Position numbers and translations under genes: made by a program. The notes under the pieces are model-generated. The model saw only the letters and a list, made by a program, of their open reading frames with translations. It was not told the DNA's origin and did no database searches. Below, in pieces: positions 34,210 through 47,883 of a stretch of DNA of 64,000 nucleotides. The DNA comes from Manihot esculenta (taxonomy: Eukaryota > Streptophyta > Magnoliopsida > Malpighiales > Euphorbiaceae). How positions within the stretch are numbered: position 1 is the stretch's first letter; each line of letters opens with the position of its first letter. The DNA lies in contig NC_035178.2 of assembly GCF_001659605.2 (NCBI RefSeq), positions 10,734,062 to 10,798,061 of the forward strand, read 5' to 3'.

Positions 34210-36344
34210 TATATATTTAAAAATTATTTTTAATTAATTTAATATATTTTTTAAATCATTATTTTATAAAATATAAATATATATTAATTTATATATAAAA
34301 ATATATAATTTTGGTAAAATTTAATTTATTTTCATAATGAAGTAAGCTAACTTTACTATGGAAATCTCTTTAGGCTCTGTATTGAGTTTTGATAGGAATA
34401 AAGCACAAAAAAGAAGGAAAATAAAAGCGCTTGGCCACATTTTGAACTTGAACCAGTGAATCGATTATTAAATAATAAAATAATTAACGATTAAAATTAA
34501 TAAAAAATATTTTAAAATTTTAGAAATAATTTAATATATTTTTAAATTAATAAATCAATTAATAAATTTTTTTCATACTATAAAAATTAAATATTATTTT
34601 TTATTTTTAAAATTAAAATTAAATAATAAAAAATAAGTTATTTATTTTTAAAAAAATTAAATATAAATTAGTTATACATTTAAACCGAGTTTTAAAATTC
34701 ATTTATTTTTAAAAGTAATTTAAATTTAGAAAAAAATTATTATTTAATTTTAATTTAAATATAATATATATTAATAAATTTAAATATTAAAATCTTAATA
34801 AAATTTTTAAAATACAGTTAAATTTTTTTAATATCTTAAACAATAAAAAATATAAAAAATTATTTTAAAAATATTTTTTATAAAATAAATGGATGTATTA
34901 AAATTTATTTATCTAATAACATGTGTAAATCGCGTCTAACCTGATGTGACGTTCTTGGAAATAAGCGTGACACTTGGACACTACTTATAGTAGAATCAGC
35001 GACTGTTTAAACATTAAAGGAAGCATCCAGGCTGGACACCCTCTTTTTTTTTCTTAATTCAGACATTGACATTTTCCTGTTTTTTTTTTTTAAATATGTT
35101 TTTTTAAGTTTTAATTTCAAATATTTAAAACATTTATAAATTAATAATTAATATATTATTAATTTAAAGACAGTAGATCCAAACTCCTTGATCTGACTCA
35201 GAATGAGCTGATATTGCTAGTATATGAGCGACATTATTTATAAATCTATGAATAAAAATACACTTTGATTTCTCATAATTAGATAGAAGTAGTTTACAAT
35301 TTTGAATCAAGAGGCTAAGAGACGATAAATCATTTAACAAAATACAATTAACTATTTATTATATCTTTAATTAAATATTTAATTTTAAAATTTATTGAAT
35401 TAAGTTATTTTTTATAGATTTATAATATAAAAATATTAAATAAATAAAGAATTCAGTTATAAAATTAGATTTTATTTGAAAAGAGATGGTGCAAAATAAA
35501 AATATAATGTTATGAGGTCGAAATCATAGTTTATAGATTTTAATGTTTTTCATAGATTTTAATGTTTTTCATAAATTTTATCAATCCACTAATTTAATAA
35601 ATTAAAATTAAAAGTTTTTAAATATTTTAAAAAAATCCAAAAATCTTATTTAAAAAAACAGATTAAATTAAAGTAATTGAATAGTTTAATAAGAAATTTT
35701 GTGCCGTTGTTTTTACCTTCTCATAGATTATTTTTGGGATAATATTTATAAAAATTTAAATTATATATTTTTTACAATTTTAATTTTTTAATAAAAATAT
35801 TTTATTGCATTTTTAATTCAATAATAACTTTATTGCATTTTTAATAATCTTAATAAAATATAATAATTAATACATATATAATTTTAGATTTTATTTATGA
35901 AATACAATATAATTTTAATAACTTAACTTAAATATTTTTATTAAATTATAAAATAAAAATGTAATAAATATTTTTATATTAAAGCAAATTACTTTAAATC
36001 ATGTTTGAAAGATAAGTAATATTCAATCACATCACATCTAAAAACTAAAATAAGAAACATACTTATAATAATTTATTAATAAATACAAAAAGAAGATAAA
36101 TAATAATTTTATTTATTAATAAATGTTTAGGGGCAAATATAATAATTTATTAATTTATTTAAAAAATGAATTCAGTTGCTACAGTACATACACAGATAAT
36201 TAACATTTTTAATTTTATTTAAATTTTAATAAATTAAATAATGACGATAAACTTTTTACTAAATTGTTTATAAAAAAATTACTGCAAAAAATCGTGTCTA
36301 AATTTATAATTGAATTTATTTATTTAATATTTTAATTTTTGATG
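34210..36344. other. intergenic, AT-rich; short 20-bp tandem repeat only
   Basis: No gene is visible. TAGATTTTAATGTTTTTCA repeats with a 20-bp period at about 35533-35575. Confidence 0.45.
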
Positions 36345-36800
36345 ACCGCAGGAGTTCTTCACCCGGGTTAAGGCTAGACCCATGAATACAGTCCATAATC
36401 TGAAGGCTTTTAAGTCTCCTCCATGAACCAGGTCCAGTCCGCTCAGTTGCAGAACCAGACTTGACCTGAATTCCTCCATCCGATCGGTCTAGCCTTTCGG
36501 CCCAATAATCAGGCCCCCGCTAGGCTCAGTCTTAAATCCATCTTCTCGCTTGGTCCGGAATAAGGAAAGTGGCCAACCCGTCTGACTGGTTGGTCCACCC
36601 GCATGCGTACCAGAAAAGAATTAAATGACCGTTGCGCATATAGAAGGAATCTGATATTCTTGTACGTCTATAACTATATGGCAGAGACACGTGACCCAAT
36701 GGTGGGAAGTCACTGGCAGAGGAATGAAAAGAATAAAATGAGAGGGTCACTCTCTTTCTAGACTAAGTTTTTGCTAAGTTTACAGAGCCATTGTAAAACT
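36345..36800 (+). repeat. dispersed repeat copy 2 (LTR-like fragment)
   Basis: Related to 18435-18840 through AATTAAATGACCGTT, GGCAGAGACACGTGACCCAATGG, GAATAAAATGAGAGGGTCAC, TCTCTTTCT and AAGTTT in the same order. It is GC-richer than its surroundings and includes GGTCCAGTCCGCTCAG and similar words upstream. The family is unidentified. Confidence 0.55.
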
Positions 36801-37644
36801 CTATTTTTTTATAACTCAATAAAATAAATTTAAATTAATAAATATTAAAATTACATTCTTAATACATAAATATAATGAGATAAAATAAAATAAAATTTTA
36901 AGAAATAAATTGTGACTTTGGTATGAATATTGATGTGACTAAAATAAATTTAAAATTTAATATAAAATAAAAAATATATGAGATAATTGATGTTCATGTA
37001 TTTATTATTTTTATACGATAAAAAAAGTGAAAATAGAGTAAATTATGAATTCTTTATAAATTTGATTAATATTAATTAATAAATAATAAATTTAATGAGT
37101 GGAAATGTAATGAAAATGTGTTAAATGGTATTCGGTAATAGTAATTTTTTATAAAATTTTATTATATTTAAAAAAGACGAGTGTTAATGAAAAATTAAGT
37201 ATTATAGTATTTAAATATTTAATTTTATGGTGATATTATATATTGATTTATTTAATATATTTAAATAAAAATATTTATTAAATTTATAAAAATATTAATA
37301 TACTAATTATTAATTTAATAATGTTTTAAATGTGTAAATTGAAAAAAAAAAAGTTAAAAGAAAAGTAGATGTTAATGTTTAAAATTTAAATATTAGAATA
37401 AAAAATTAATTAAAAAAAGTTAGACGCTATTATAAGTAGTATCTATCAGCGTCTAGGAGACCCCACTTATTCCAAGGACGACACGTCAACCTACACACGA
37501 TTTTATATTTGTGAGTGTTTCTTTTTATTAAAAAATAAGTCTTATGCGGCTAAAAATCAATACGTTTTAGTAGATAAATTTCAATTCTAACACCGAAAGA
37601 CAAATAAGATTTTAAAAAACTAACTTTTTTTTATCAAAGGCATC
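36801..37644. other. intergenic, AT-rich; nothing supported
   Basis: I see no gene and no defined repeat in this stretch. Confidence 0.4.
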
Positions 37645-38075
37645 ACCATATAAAATTTAAAAAATAATCGAATTAAATTAATTTAAAAATTTAATTTAAT
37701 TTTTTATTCATTTTAATTCAATTATTTTTAATTTTAAAAATTTCAGTGATTTTAATTTGATTTGATTTTAATCAGAAAAAATTAAAAAAATTGAATCGAA
37801 TCAATTTAGTGATAATAATATATTATTTTTAATAATATAGAAAAATTAAATTATATTAAAATTAAAATATTTTAATTAAATTTTAAAACAGCTAAAAAGT
37901 AAAAAATTTATTAAAAATCGAAACCGATCAAACTGAATCAAATCGAATCGAATCAGATCAATTCAGTTTGATTCAGTTTCTGGCCAAAATCGATTTGGTT
38001 CAATTTTTATAAATACTAAAATTTTGATTTTTAATTTATTCGATTCGATTTAATTTTAAATCGAATCTACCAATG
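37645..38075 (-). repeat. AT-rich dispersed repeat, copy 2
   Basis: Its reverse complement aligns with 25838-26235 over nearly the whole length; see that copy. The end facing 38075 reads GGTAGATTCGATT on the minus strand and may be a terminus. Confidence 0.65.
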
Positions 38076-40850
38076 GTCACCTAATTATGAGTTTTATTTT
38101 TATATTATTTAATTATTTATAATTAATTTTAAATTTTAAAATAAATAATTATTTTATTATTTAAATAATTTTAAATTATTTAGATATTTATCATTCATGT
38201 TTGAATTTCTTATTTATGAGTTTAATTAATTTTATTTAGTAATTATGTAGGATAATTATTAAAATTAATAATTTTGATAATATTTAAACTAAAATTTTTT
38301 AGATAAAATTATTAAAATAATAAATTCAAATATTAATTAAAAATGTTAAAATAATTATTATAATATCATACTATTAGAATTAAATTGTTAATTTTTTTAT
38401 TTTAATTAATTTTATTTGAGAATTAATTAATATTTAAATATATTTTAATAATTATTATCTTAAATATTTAATCTTGATGTATTTTGTACATTTAAAATTT
38501 TGATATTTTTTAATATATTTACCATTAAATTTATAGGTTTTGGTTCATATATATATATATGCTAATTAAAACAATTAAAATTGTTAGATAGGATTATTAA
38601 AATAATAAAATTAAATATTATTTGAAAATATAAAAAATAATTATCATAATATTAAAATATTAAATAATAAATTCAAGTTTAAAAGATAAAAATTATAAGA
38701 TATATGAAATAATTATTAAATTTAAAAAAAAGATAGTAAAGTGATTATTTTAATTTTAAATATTAATAATTTTATTATTATCTAAATATTTTAAAAACTT
38801 AAAAACATAATTTTATTATATCATTTTTTTTTTAAATTATGATCCTATCCCATATACGGATATATATTAAAGTGGGAGAAATTCAGTAGAATGCTAATAT
38901 CGTATATTTTAAAATTTTTATAAATATATTAAAATTTTTTAAATAATATTTTTTTATGAAAATATTTAATAGTTTAAATTTAAAAATATTTAAATAAAAT
39001 ATTAAAATTTGTTAAGATAATAAGTAATTATTAATTAATTAAATTATAGTCTAAAATATTAAAATTCATTCTTTACTTTTATAAAAAATTGTAAAATACC
39101 GTACTAGAGTGAAATTTTCAAAAAAACTTATTGGTCGTTTTTAAAATTATAAATTTAGAATTTTTTTATTAAACCGACTCTGTACACTTATTTTATTTCT
39201 TTATAATTTTATTTTCTTGTCATTAGAAAAAAAAAAGATATTATCGTGTATATATATAAATATAATATTTTTATTTATAAAAAATAAAATTTATTTTATT
39301 TCATAATTTCATTACAATTTGTATGAAAATTTCAATTTTTTTGAATATTAAAAAAAACTTATATTATGTCTAAAAAATAATTGTATATTACATAATCAGA
39401 TGTGATTGAACCGAAAACAATTAATATTCTTAATTTCTAATTAAGTTTTCTTCATACTATATTGAATAAAAAGTATTTTTTATAAGTAAATAAAAAATAA
39501 TATAAATAATTATGTAGCTATATAATTGTAAGTTTTATATTTTTTTTTAGTTTATAATATATGATATTTAATAATTACAAAAATAATTTATTTAATATTG
39601 ATAGCAATTTTTTATTATAATCTTTATTTAGAGTAAAAAATATTTATAATATTATACAAGTGAATTTAGTTTTTAATGTTATTAATTTTAAATTTAGTAG
39701 AATTAAATTATTTATTATACTAAAAATAATTTACTAAATTTAATAAATTATAACATTTAAAATTTTAATTATAAATATATATTAACTATATTTATTTAAT
39801 TAATTACAAGTATATAATTAAAATTTAAGTGGATAATAATTTAATTATTTAAATTAATTAAAAGTTAATAAAATTTAAAATTTATATATATTTAAATTTA
39901 TAAGTGGATGGTAATTTTATATTTAAAATTAATTTTTAAAATAGATAATAATCTTATTATTTAAATTAATTTATTATTAACAAAAATTTGAATTTCGAGT
40001 TATATATATTTAATAAAAAATCAAATTTATGGCATAAAATTTTTAAAATAATAAATTTAAACATTAAATAATATTAAAAATAAAAAGTGATTTTAAAATT
40101 ATTAAATAATAATAATTATTATATATATATTATGATGAGATATTAAATGTGTAACGCTGGTTAAATAAGACTAATTGCTTTCAAAAAAAACAATTTCAAA
40201 TTAAAAATAAGTCTAATTAAAATACTTCATCCGTTTTTATAGTTTATCCATTTTTTTCTTATATATATTAACAAAGAAAATTTTTTTTGTTAATTTTTTA
40301 ATAAAAACATTAAAATTTATTAAATAATAAAAAATATTTTGACAAATTTTTTAAAATAAAATAAAATAAAATAAAATATAATATATGTTACTATAGTGTA
40401 AAAAAAAAGAGCAATAATTTTAAAACAACTAAAAAAAAGATAGATAAAAATTATGGAATGGATAGAGTATTATTTTTTAATTTAATAAAAAATATAATAT
40501 TGAAATTAACATAAAAATTAAAAAAATACATATAGTTAATAATTTTTAAAATTACAAAAATAAACTTTTATTATTAAAAAAATAATATTATATAGGATTT
40601 ATTTGGCCCCTAAGAATGGCTTAATTATTTCCATTTTAAATAACATATGCAAATGCCCGGATAATAAAAGTTGATGTCATTGAGATATTATGCGAAGATC
40701 ATTTGCAACATAAACACAAACCTTATTTAATTTGCACTATTGACACTGTCACATAAGTCTCTACTCTCTGTCAATAACCAAATGTTAATGTTCAATAAAT
40801 AGATACCCCCAAGCGAGGATTAGAATCTTTTATTAGGAGTTTGTGGATCT
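38076..40850. other. intergenic, extremely AT-rich; nothing supported
   Basis: Long A/T-only stretches dominate and no coding frame of interest is present. The last 200 bp increase in complexity toward the DUF2062 3' UTR. Confidence 0.45.
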
Positions 40851-41063
40851 ATCTATGACCCCAAGAAGAAGAAGAATGAAAGAAATGGATTCCTCTGATA
40901 AGGTTTCAGAATCATAAATTCATACAAGTATGGTATACAACAAGGCAAACTTATATACAAGCCATGTTTCAGTAAGTTTCATGTACAGATGGTATCATTA
41001 TGTTAATAGCCTCTATTTCTTGTCAGGGAGATGGTAAGCAAATCAGTGCTGACAAAATTTCAA

Positions 41064-44000
41064 TCAGACATTTCTTACCTTAAGCCTGACTTCTGAAAAA
41101 GGGTTTGGTGACTTTTCTGGGCTTGATGTAACAGAGCTGAACTTGCGGACCAAGACGTTGAAAAATGGAAAGAATACTATGTAGAGAATAGCCAAAATAA
41201 ATGGTGCTGCAACAAGCCATCCCAATAACTGCAAAAACATTGGAATAAAATTAAAATGGTGACCGCAAATGTCTGAATATCTCAGGATAATAGCACTAAA
41301 CCAAGTAGGAATAACATTTGATGTTTAAGCATTTTGTAAGAAAGCGTCATGAAATTAGAAAAAGCTTGTTTCTCATAAGAAATTCTGGGATGGTAAGAGT
41401 ACCTTAAAAAGTGATGTGTTCCTTGTTTTCATATTTTAGCCTCTTTTGACTAGGAACATGGTGATGCAAAGGAACATGGTGATGCAAAGGAACATATTTG
41501 TAGTTTAGGGTGAAAGGTTCCTATTGTGAGACCAGACTACATATCTGGTTCAGCAAAATGCATGTCAATGAGTTGATTCAGGATGCTCAGGTCATCAGAC
41601 TTGGGTCAAGCAAGTCATCTCAAGCTTCAGTTGAGCAAAATAAATAATGAATTCTAAATACGCAAAGCTTGACCACACAGCTGGTGATGGGTTGCTGTTT
41701 CCCGCAGGAGTTATTCATCCATTATTACTAATCAGATGTCCATAGGATGTCTTTTTTCACTAACTATTTACTTCTACCAGGATTATTGTGCTGCAGAATG
41801 AAAAGGATGAACCCCGCTTAAACCAATAGACGGTAACAAAATTTAACTAAACCTTAATTCCAATGCAATTGGGGATAGCAAGGCACTGCAACTCAATTCA
41901 GTTCAATTTCAATCCCAAATAAGCTGGGGCTACTAAGGTACTTCAGAATAGAAATAAAGTGTCAAGCAAACAAGAAAAACTATCTCATGTCCAACTGCCA
42001 CTGTCACCAAGGCACCAATAGTTCTTTAAGAATGTCCAATACTTTCATTTCTTACTATTCTTCAAACTTACACATTCATTTCTTTCTTTTGATATATTTA
42101 TTTTCAGTTCCTAATCCTGAGATGCAGTTTACACACGATGGTTATGCAGCAAGACTATAGATAAGAAATGTAAACCACTATCGAAATGCTAGTTCGGGAA
42201 CTGTTTGTCTATGAGCAGGTCAGGGGGAGGACAAGGAAGATGGTTCAATAAAAACAAATAGTTAAGGGAAATGAACTTGCACAGTTGTGAGCTGAATACA
42301 CGCATATAAAAGGCAAGTGAATCGAACTTGAATGTCTCATATGGGCAACCTACCGCATGGGCAATGCTTGATAAGACCTCATGTGAAGCTTGGCCTGTCA
42401 ACACCTTCTTCAAAGCATCAGATGTCAATGGAAAATGAGGTCCCCCAGAGAGAACTTCACCAAAACGCAAGAAGGGTACAACAAGACTTGGAAACAAAAA
42501 TGTCAATAAAAAGTCAGCATAGAAAAATGTGTGGGTGTGCATGAGGTGCTAAAATGCTTGTGTATTGGAAAATTAAGAATCCACTTAGCATCAAGTATTA
42601 CTCAACATGCTGGAACATCTCAATATAAAACCATAACCAATTGGAAATATATGAAAGAAAATAAAGCCATGCCAGCATCATATACTATTATATTTTCCCC
42701 AGATTACATTGATCTTGTAAATGAAAAATTGAAAACTCATATTCATTTTCAATGTACAAACATCATGCAGAATAATGATCTATGAAGCAGAAAATACCTC
42801 AACTCTATAGGTGTTGCAATGAAATTAGCTAACATTACAGTTGGAGCATGGCATAGAGACCCAAGCAATGCAATAGCCATCCCACATAGCAGAACAGTGA
42901 CTCCTGAGAATGAAAACATAAGCTCATTCTAAATATTCTTCCTGTATTTAATAACCTTATATATTTTATCTTCTCTAAACATCAGAAAATTACAGCACAA
43001 GCTATAAGAAATGCAAGGTAGCATGTATTTAAAAGGATTAGCCAACTCATACAACCACTTAACACTGCTCCGTCACAAAGGTAGTCAAAGACAAGCACCC
43101 AGAATCCTGATGTGGAAAATGAGAAAGAAATCTGCACAAGATCCACGATATAAGTTGACCTGTAACAATCAATCAAGCTCCCGTACAAAATTCGAGCTTG
43201 TCACTGGATTTTTTCATGCCTATTTACTTATTAGCAATTGTTCAACTCTCAAACGGATAAAAAAAATACTTATGTCTTTCAGAAATTACAACTATTAAGT
43301 CTGTTTTTTTTCCCCTTCACACTCTATGACTATCATCACAATAAGCTAAAACTGGGTTGTGGGTGTAATTTACAATCAATAGGTTGGTTTTGTCCTGATC
43401 TCCCTATGACGTGAATTATATGGCAAAAGAATTCCATCTATTCCTTGACAACTATCTTAATTGCCCAAAATAACTGTCACAGCATTATACCAACGTGCTC
43501 CATGCTGTTAGACACAAAAAAGGTGAAATACAAGATACTGAATGCATAAACAGTATTTGTAAGATAGCACCTTGCACATCTGCAATCGGGTCGCCAAAAC
43601 TCTTAATGAAAAAACTTTCATCAGTTGTAAACCCAACTACAAATCCACATCAAGCATTTAAATCTATATCACTCAAAAGAAGTGCACCATGGACTCCAAA
43701 TTATGGAATGACATCTAAACAAAACTAAAACCCCTTTTCAGATTGCAATCAAGATGAGCAACAGTAGTGCTCCCCACATTAGCAGATATTTCTAGAACTT
43801 CTAATCATTTCAGAATCAAAAGCAATACTTCCAGTTGATGTAAGAACTTCATACCACATATAGGAAATATTCCCATAGTAATTCCAAGAGCTGCAGAAAA
43901 TGCCAGTTGCTTCGGCTCTGTACCTCTGCAAAATGTTAAAGCAACAATTAATAATAAATCACGATAAAAGCTACCAACTAGACATATAAAAAAAATGAAA

Positions 44001-44480
44001 AAGCGAATATGTATTCTTGAGATATTCTGAAGTCTAAGACCTCAAAGCCTAGATAATTCCTATCAATCAAGTTCAAAACTTCATTATCCCTCCTTCACAA
44101 TCCCAATCTCCCCCATCCCCAAAATAAATAAATAAAGATATTTCAATATTCTATTATTCCTGTTCCAATGTTGGATTTGGCTGTTTTAAATTGAAATTCA
44201 TGTCTGCAACTGTCTGGGAAATACTATTCCAACAGAAAAAAAAAATCCATTAGTTTAAGAAGATCAAAATTTCCAACTTTATCAAACTTAAGCTTGAATG
44301 AAAGGAACGACGGGCAGGCAAAATATCTATACGTCAAATTCAAACAAGCAGGAAGCTTAAAACAAAAAGAACGATCGCATCAGACGAAGATCAGAAACAA
44401 AACCTGCTAAGAATTTGGTTGAGAGGATCGAGGATCTTCTTATTAAACCAACCGCTCAATCCGATCAAAGATAACCCCAT
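41064..44480 (-). CDS. DUF2062 membrane protein (five exons)
   Basis: Exons on the minus strand: 44404-44480, 43855-43925, 42798-42903, 42354-42486 and 41064-41228. They total 552 nt, 183 residues, with GT-AG introns and preserved frame. The protein begins MGLSLIGLSGWFNKKILDPL. A DUF2062 core follows with RGTEPKQLAFSAALGITMGIFPICG and TVLLCGMAIALLGSLCHAPT, then PTVMLANFIATPIELS. The C-terminal hydrophobic segment GWLVAAPFILAILYIVFFPF lies near residues 131-150. It ends in a polar tail with VRLKVRNV. At least three hydrophobic stretches suggest an integral membrane protein. DUF2062 occurs in bacteria and plants; its biochemical role is not known to me. The last exon reads through a donor-like AAG-GTAAGA to a TGA five codons later, which I take as the natural end. 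Confidence 0.85.
41452..41495. repeat. 18-bp tandem repeat in DUF2062 intron 4
   Basis: AGGAACATGGTGATGCAA occurs twice without change (41452-41469 and 41470-41487) and begins a third time. Confidence 0.9.
41835..41955 (+). repeat. retroposon-like fragment in DUF2062 intron 4
   Basis: AATCCCAAATAAGCTGGGGCTAC and the preceding TTCCAATGCAATTGGGGA match the general pattern of the block in TAD3 intron 5. It is tentatively the same class of non-LTR retroposon; no ends seen. Confidence 0.3.
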
Positions 44481-44690
44481 TCTTCTCCTCTATGAACACG
44501 AAAAAGAAAGCAATCCACTGATTATTTCAACTCCAATTCAATGGCAGAAACGAATCAATTTGGATTCCTCAAAAGGACAAATTCATTAAATTTAGCATTC
44601 AATTCGTCTCCCTCCCAGAAACGATCAGATATCCATTGGACTCAATAACCTCACCCCTAGAAAATAAAAATTTAAATTTAAATTTGGTAA
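44481..44690 (-). other. 5' UTR/promoter of the DUF2062 gene
   Basis: GC rises here compared with the AT-rich DNA right of 44680. No upstream ORF was found. Confidence 0.35.
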
Positions 44691-46983
44691 ATGACTATAA
44701 AGTCCCTATGATATACTAAAATTAGTTAGTTATTTTTAATTAAAATATTTATATATTTTATAAAAAATTCACTAATTAATTTTTGAAATTTTAAATTTAT
44801 TAATTAATCTCTATATTAATTTATATTCATTAAATTTTATTATTTTTAATTTATAATATTAAAAATTTATCAATAATTATTCTCTCAATTTTAAAAGTAT
44901 ATTAAAACATCATTTTTTTAAAAATATTTTAACTTTTTTAATATTTAATCATTAAAGTTAGATTTTTTAAATAACATTTTAATATATTTTTTAATCAAAT
45001 AAGAACTAAATATTAACTTTATTTTCTTTATAAAATTAAACTATTTAATCGAGAGATTAAATTGTTTATCCTCACCGGTGATTTATGGTTGGGGAATGAG
45101 TTTCTTCCACGTCATGTTTATTATATGGCAGATGCAGAAGATAATTTCTTTGTATAAACAAAAAATAAAAATAAATGACGTGGAGTTTTGGTTTCCGTAT
45201 CTGACCTCATTCCTCGACCGCCAAATAACGCCTTTTCATTAACGTGGCATGTCAACTTAAATTTATTTTCAGTTATTATTTTATCCTTCTTTTACTTTAT
45301 TACTTTTTTTAATTATTTTTTAAAAATATCAAACTTTATTCGTAAACTAATTGAAATATTACAATATTTTAAAGAAAGTTTATTTAATTTTGAGAAAGGA
45401 TTAGAAATTCAACCTACAGTAGAATATAAAAATCATGAATAAAAGTTTTTAAATTTTAAACACAAGAATTATATATTTTTTATTATAAATTTAAGTAAAG
45501 TGATTTTTGTTTTTACAAAATAAATATTTTGACAACAATATGTTAAATTAACAAAAATTGATATTACAAAATATAAGTATATTTTTATAGAAATTAATAT
45601 AACAAAAATTATACTAAACTTTAATTTAGTAATTTTTCATAAAATAGTTACTTTACTTAAATATATATCATTGCACATAAGTTTATAAAATTTATAATAT
45701 AAATATCATAGACTTTAATTTTTAATTTTTTAAAAAATATTATGCTTATATATTTTTTAAATTTATATTCAATTTCCATTAATATCATGTATTTTCTGTA
45801 AATAATTGGTTATGAAAAATCAATTCACTTTTAAAAAATTCAAATTAAAAAAAATATATATTTTAAAAAAATCACCTTAGAGCTTAGAATTCTCAAATAT
45901 TGTGTGAACAGCCATTTCTTCACCCCTACTTTTTTGGATTGCCTTTTTCTAATTAGAAAGTCATTTTTGCGTACGGAACATTTTAAAACACAGACAAGGT
46001 CTGTTTCTTGATGCATACACGCCCTTAGACGGGCAAATCCTCTGGCTACAAACATTGAGCGTATACTACTCGACTGAGCCTCTTCTCTCGTGCTCCACAC
46101 ATCAAGGGGAGAGTCAACATGATTACCATGGGCTCCTGAGTTCAACACGCCCATATGCGCGCATATGGTGGCTTCCTAAACATCGTAGGGCGTGTAGTTG
46201 AGCCCTAAAAATGCTCTATTTGAGTCCTTTTTGTCCTCCAATCGAACCCTTTCATACTTTAATCAAATCATGTTTCCACTTCAAAGGACCTTTTAGACCT
46301 GATTTTATTCAATTCACAAGAAAGGGATCAAATCACAAAAGGCAACTAAGAGAATAAAAATTAAATAAATTCTTATAAAATCATGTAAATTTTTATTTCT
46401 TTTGAAATGAAAGCTTTTTTTAAATTAAAAATAATTGAATTCTTTCATTCCAAATAAAAATAGTGGAAAAGAAATGAATTGAATTTTACCGAAATATTTG
46501 ATTACAAATGGCGGAATCATATTGATGCACAAAGACTTAAATATAAGAATGAAAGGTCTAAATGAACAACCCATTTAGCTCACCTTTTCCTTGCCCTCTG
46601 TGTCCGGAAATAAAAAGGAAAGGATGTGAAGTCTTCCTTGGTAATCTATTTCAAGGCCACAATAAAGTCTTTCCTTCTCTTTCTCTCACTCCTATGACTT
46701 TTAGGTGTTTCCTTCAAAACAAATGGAGGGCTAAGATCTTCTTCTTCCTTCCACGTCATTTGTGCTGGTGTCCATGTAATTCTTCAAAAAGTTTCTACAA
46801 TGATCAATCTCACTACAACACTCAGTCATTTCGACGTCTCTTGGCTTTGTACCTTTCTTCCTCAGTTTTTTGATTACTGCCATCAGGTAGATGGGAAGTT
46901 CCATTTGAAAAATCTAGCACTCCTTCTATAAGACTAATGCTCGAATTCTTCAAAAGAGCTCAGAACTTCTGGATAAAAAGTTT
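44691..46983. other. intergenic, AT-rich with two higher-complexity patches
   Basis: 45900-46260 is a GC-richer patch that includes an 18-bp perfect palindrome at 46151-46168 inside an 8-bp inverted repeat. 46500-46980 is another higher-complexity patch without stops clearly assignable to a family; its minus-strand frame looks weakly coding but is broken. No gene is called. Confidence 0.4.
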
Positions 46984-47792
46984 TGTTAAAGGGCAGACAT
47001 GCCCGAAGGAATGGCCGACCTGCCTGATGGAAGCAGGGCTAAGCAAGGCAGGCCTGATGAGAGAAGGGCTAGAGTGCCTGGGATGCTCGTGGGGCTGGTG
47101 GAGTCCGAATGCTCGTCAAGGCAAGCCAGTTGTCCAGGAGTGTTCGGATGCTTGGAAGCTTGTAAGGCAAGAAGGAAAGCCCGGAGGCTTGAAGATTCGC
47201 TAAGGCTTGAGAACTCGGAAGCCCAAAAGGCTGGAGGGCGAGAGTAGTCTAGAAGCCTGAAGACTCGCCAAGGCAAGAGTAGTTCGGATGCAGAAGTTCA
47301 GAATGCCCAGAAGCTCAAAATGCATGGATTCTTCAAAGTGCTTAGAAGGTCTGACATGCGAATTCTTTAAAAAAGTTTAAATGTTTGAGAGGATTAAAAG
47401 GAACGGTGACGTTTTATTTTTCCGTCCTCATTTAAAAGAACTAAGGGATTTTTCAGTCTTTTACATTGGGGGCCAAGGTCGTTGAGTCTTCTATTTAAGG
47501 AGCAGACGTCCCTCTATTTTTTAGGGAGAATAGTGTGAAAGGTGCGCAAAGTGAAAAGCGCAATGATTGTTCTTTTTCTCTGCCATTATTGATTTATAAT
47601 TGAGCTTGTGCTCATATATGTTTATTCTCTCTCTATAACTCTTTGTGAATAAAGGATTCCCTCTTTCGAGATGTAGAATGATCCACAAAGATTGATCCGA
47701 ACTCGTAAGAAATCTCTGTGTTTTTCTTCTTCTTTTTTTAATTTTCTATTACGTCGCTCACTGAAAATCGGAGTTACAGTATCAGAGTAACA
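46984..47792 (+). mobile_element. 5' LTR of a Ty1/copia retrotransposon
   Basis: The proposed LTR runs from TGTTAAAGGG to AGAGTAACA (809 bp), with TGTTA/TAACA ends and a primer-binding site five bases after its CA. The left half (46996-47330) is GC-rich and made of degenerate repeats of GAAG.CTCG..AAGGCAAGAG. The right half is AT/CT-rich with a TATTTAAGG near 47491. The left end is inferred from the inverted ends; no 3' LTR is inside the window for comparison. Confidence 0.65.
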
Positions 47793-47797
47793 ATAAG

Positions 47798-47809
47798 TGG
47801 TATCAGAGC
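47798..47809 (+). other. primer-binding site (initiator Met-tRNA) of the copia element
   Basis: TGGTATCAGAGC, complementary to the 3' end of initiator tRNA-Met, lies just downstream of the LTR. Confidence 0.85.
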
Positions 47810-47883
47810 AAGGTTTATGAGTGGGGAGGTTCATCGCTGGTCAATTTTCTTAAAGTCTGGTTGAGAAAGGAATAGCGTCGACG

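Noticed and set aside
42189..42544. 117-codon minus-strand frame as a separate gene
   Set aside because: It is exon 4 of the DUF2062 gene read into both flanking introns.
45188..45442. 84-codon plus-strand frame
   Set aside because: Low-complexity AT-derived Phe/Ile/Leu-rich peptide without support.
46500..46980. Weakly coding-looking minus-strand stretch (CSEIDHCRNFLKNY-like)
   Set aside because: Interrupted by stops and unrecognised; insufficient to call a gene or transposase remnant.
46937..47276. 82-96 codon frames on both strands of the GC-rich copia LTR
   Set aside because: They arise from stop-poor GC-rich repeat sequence and match no protein family.
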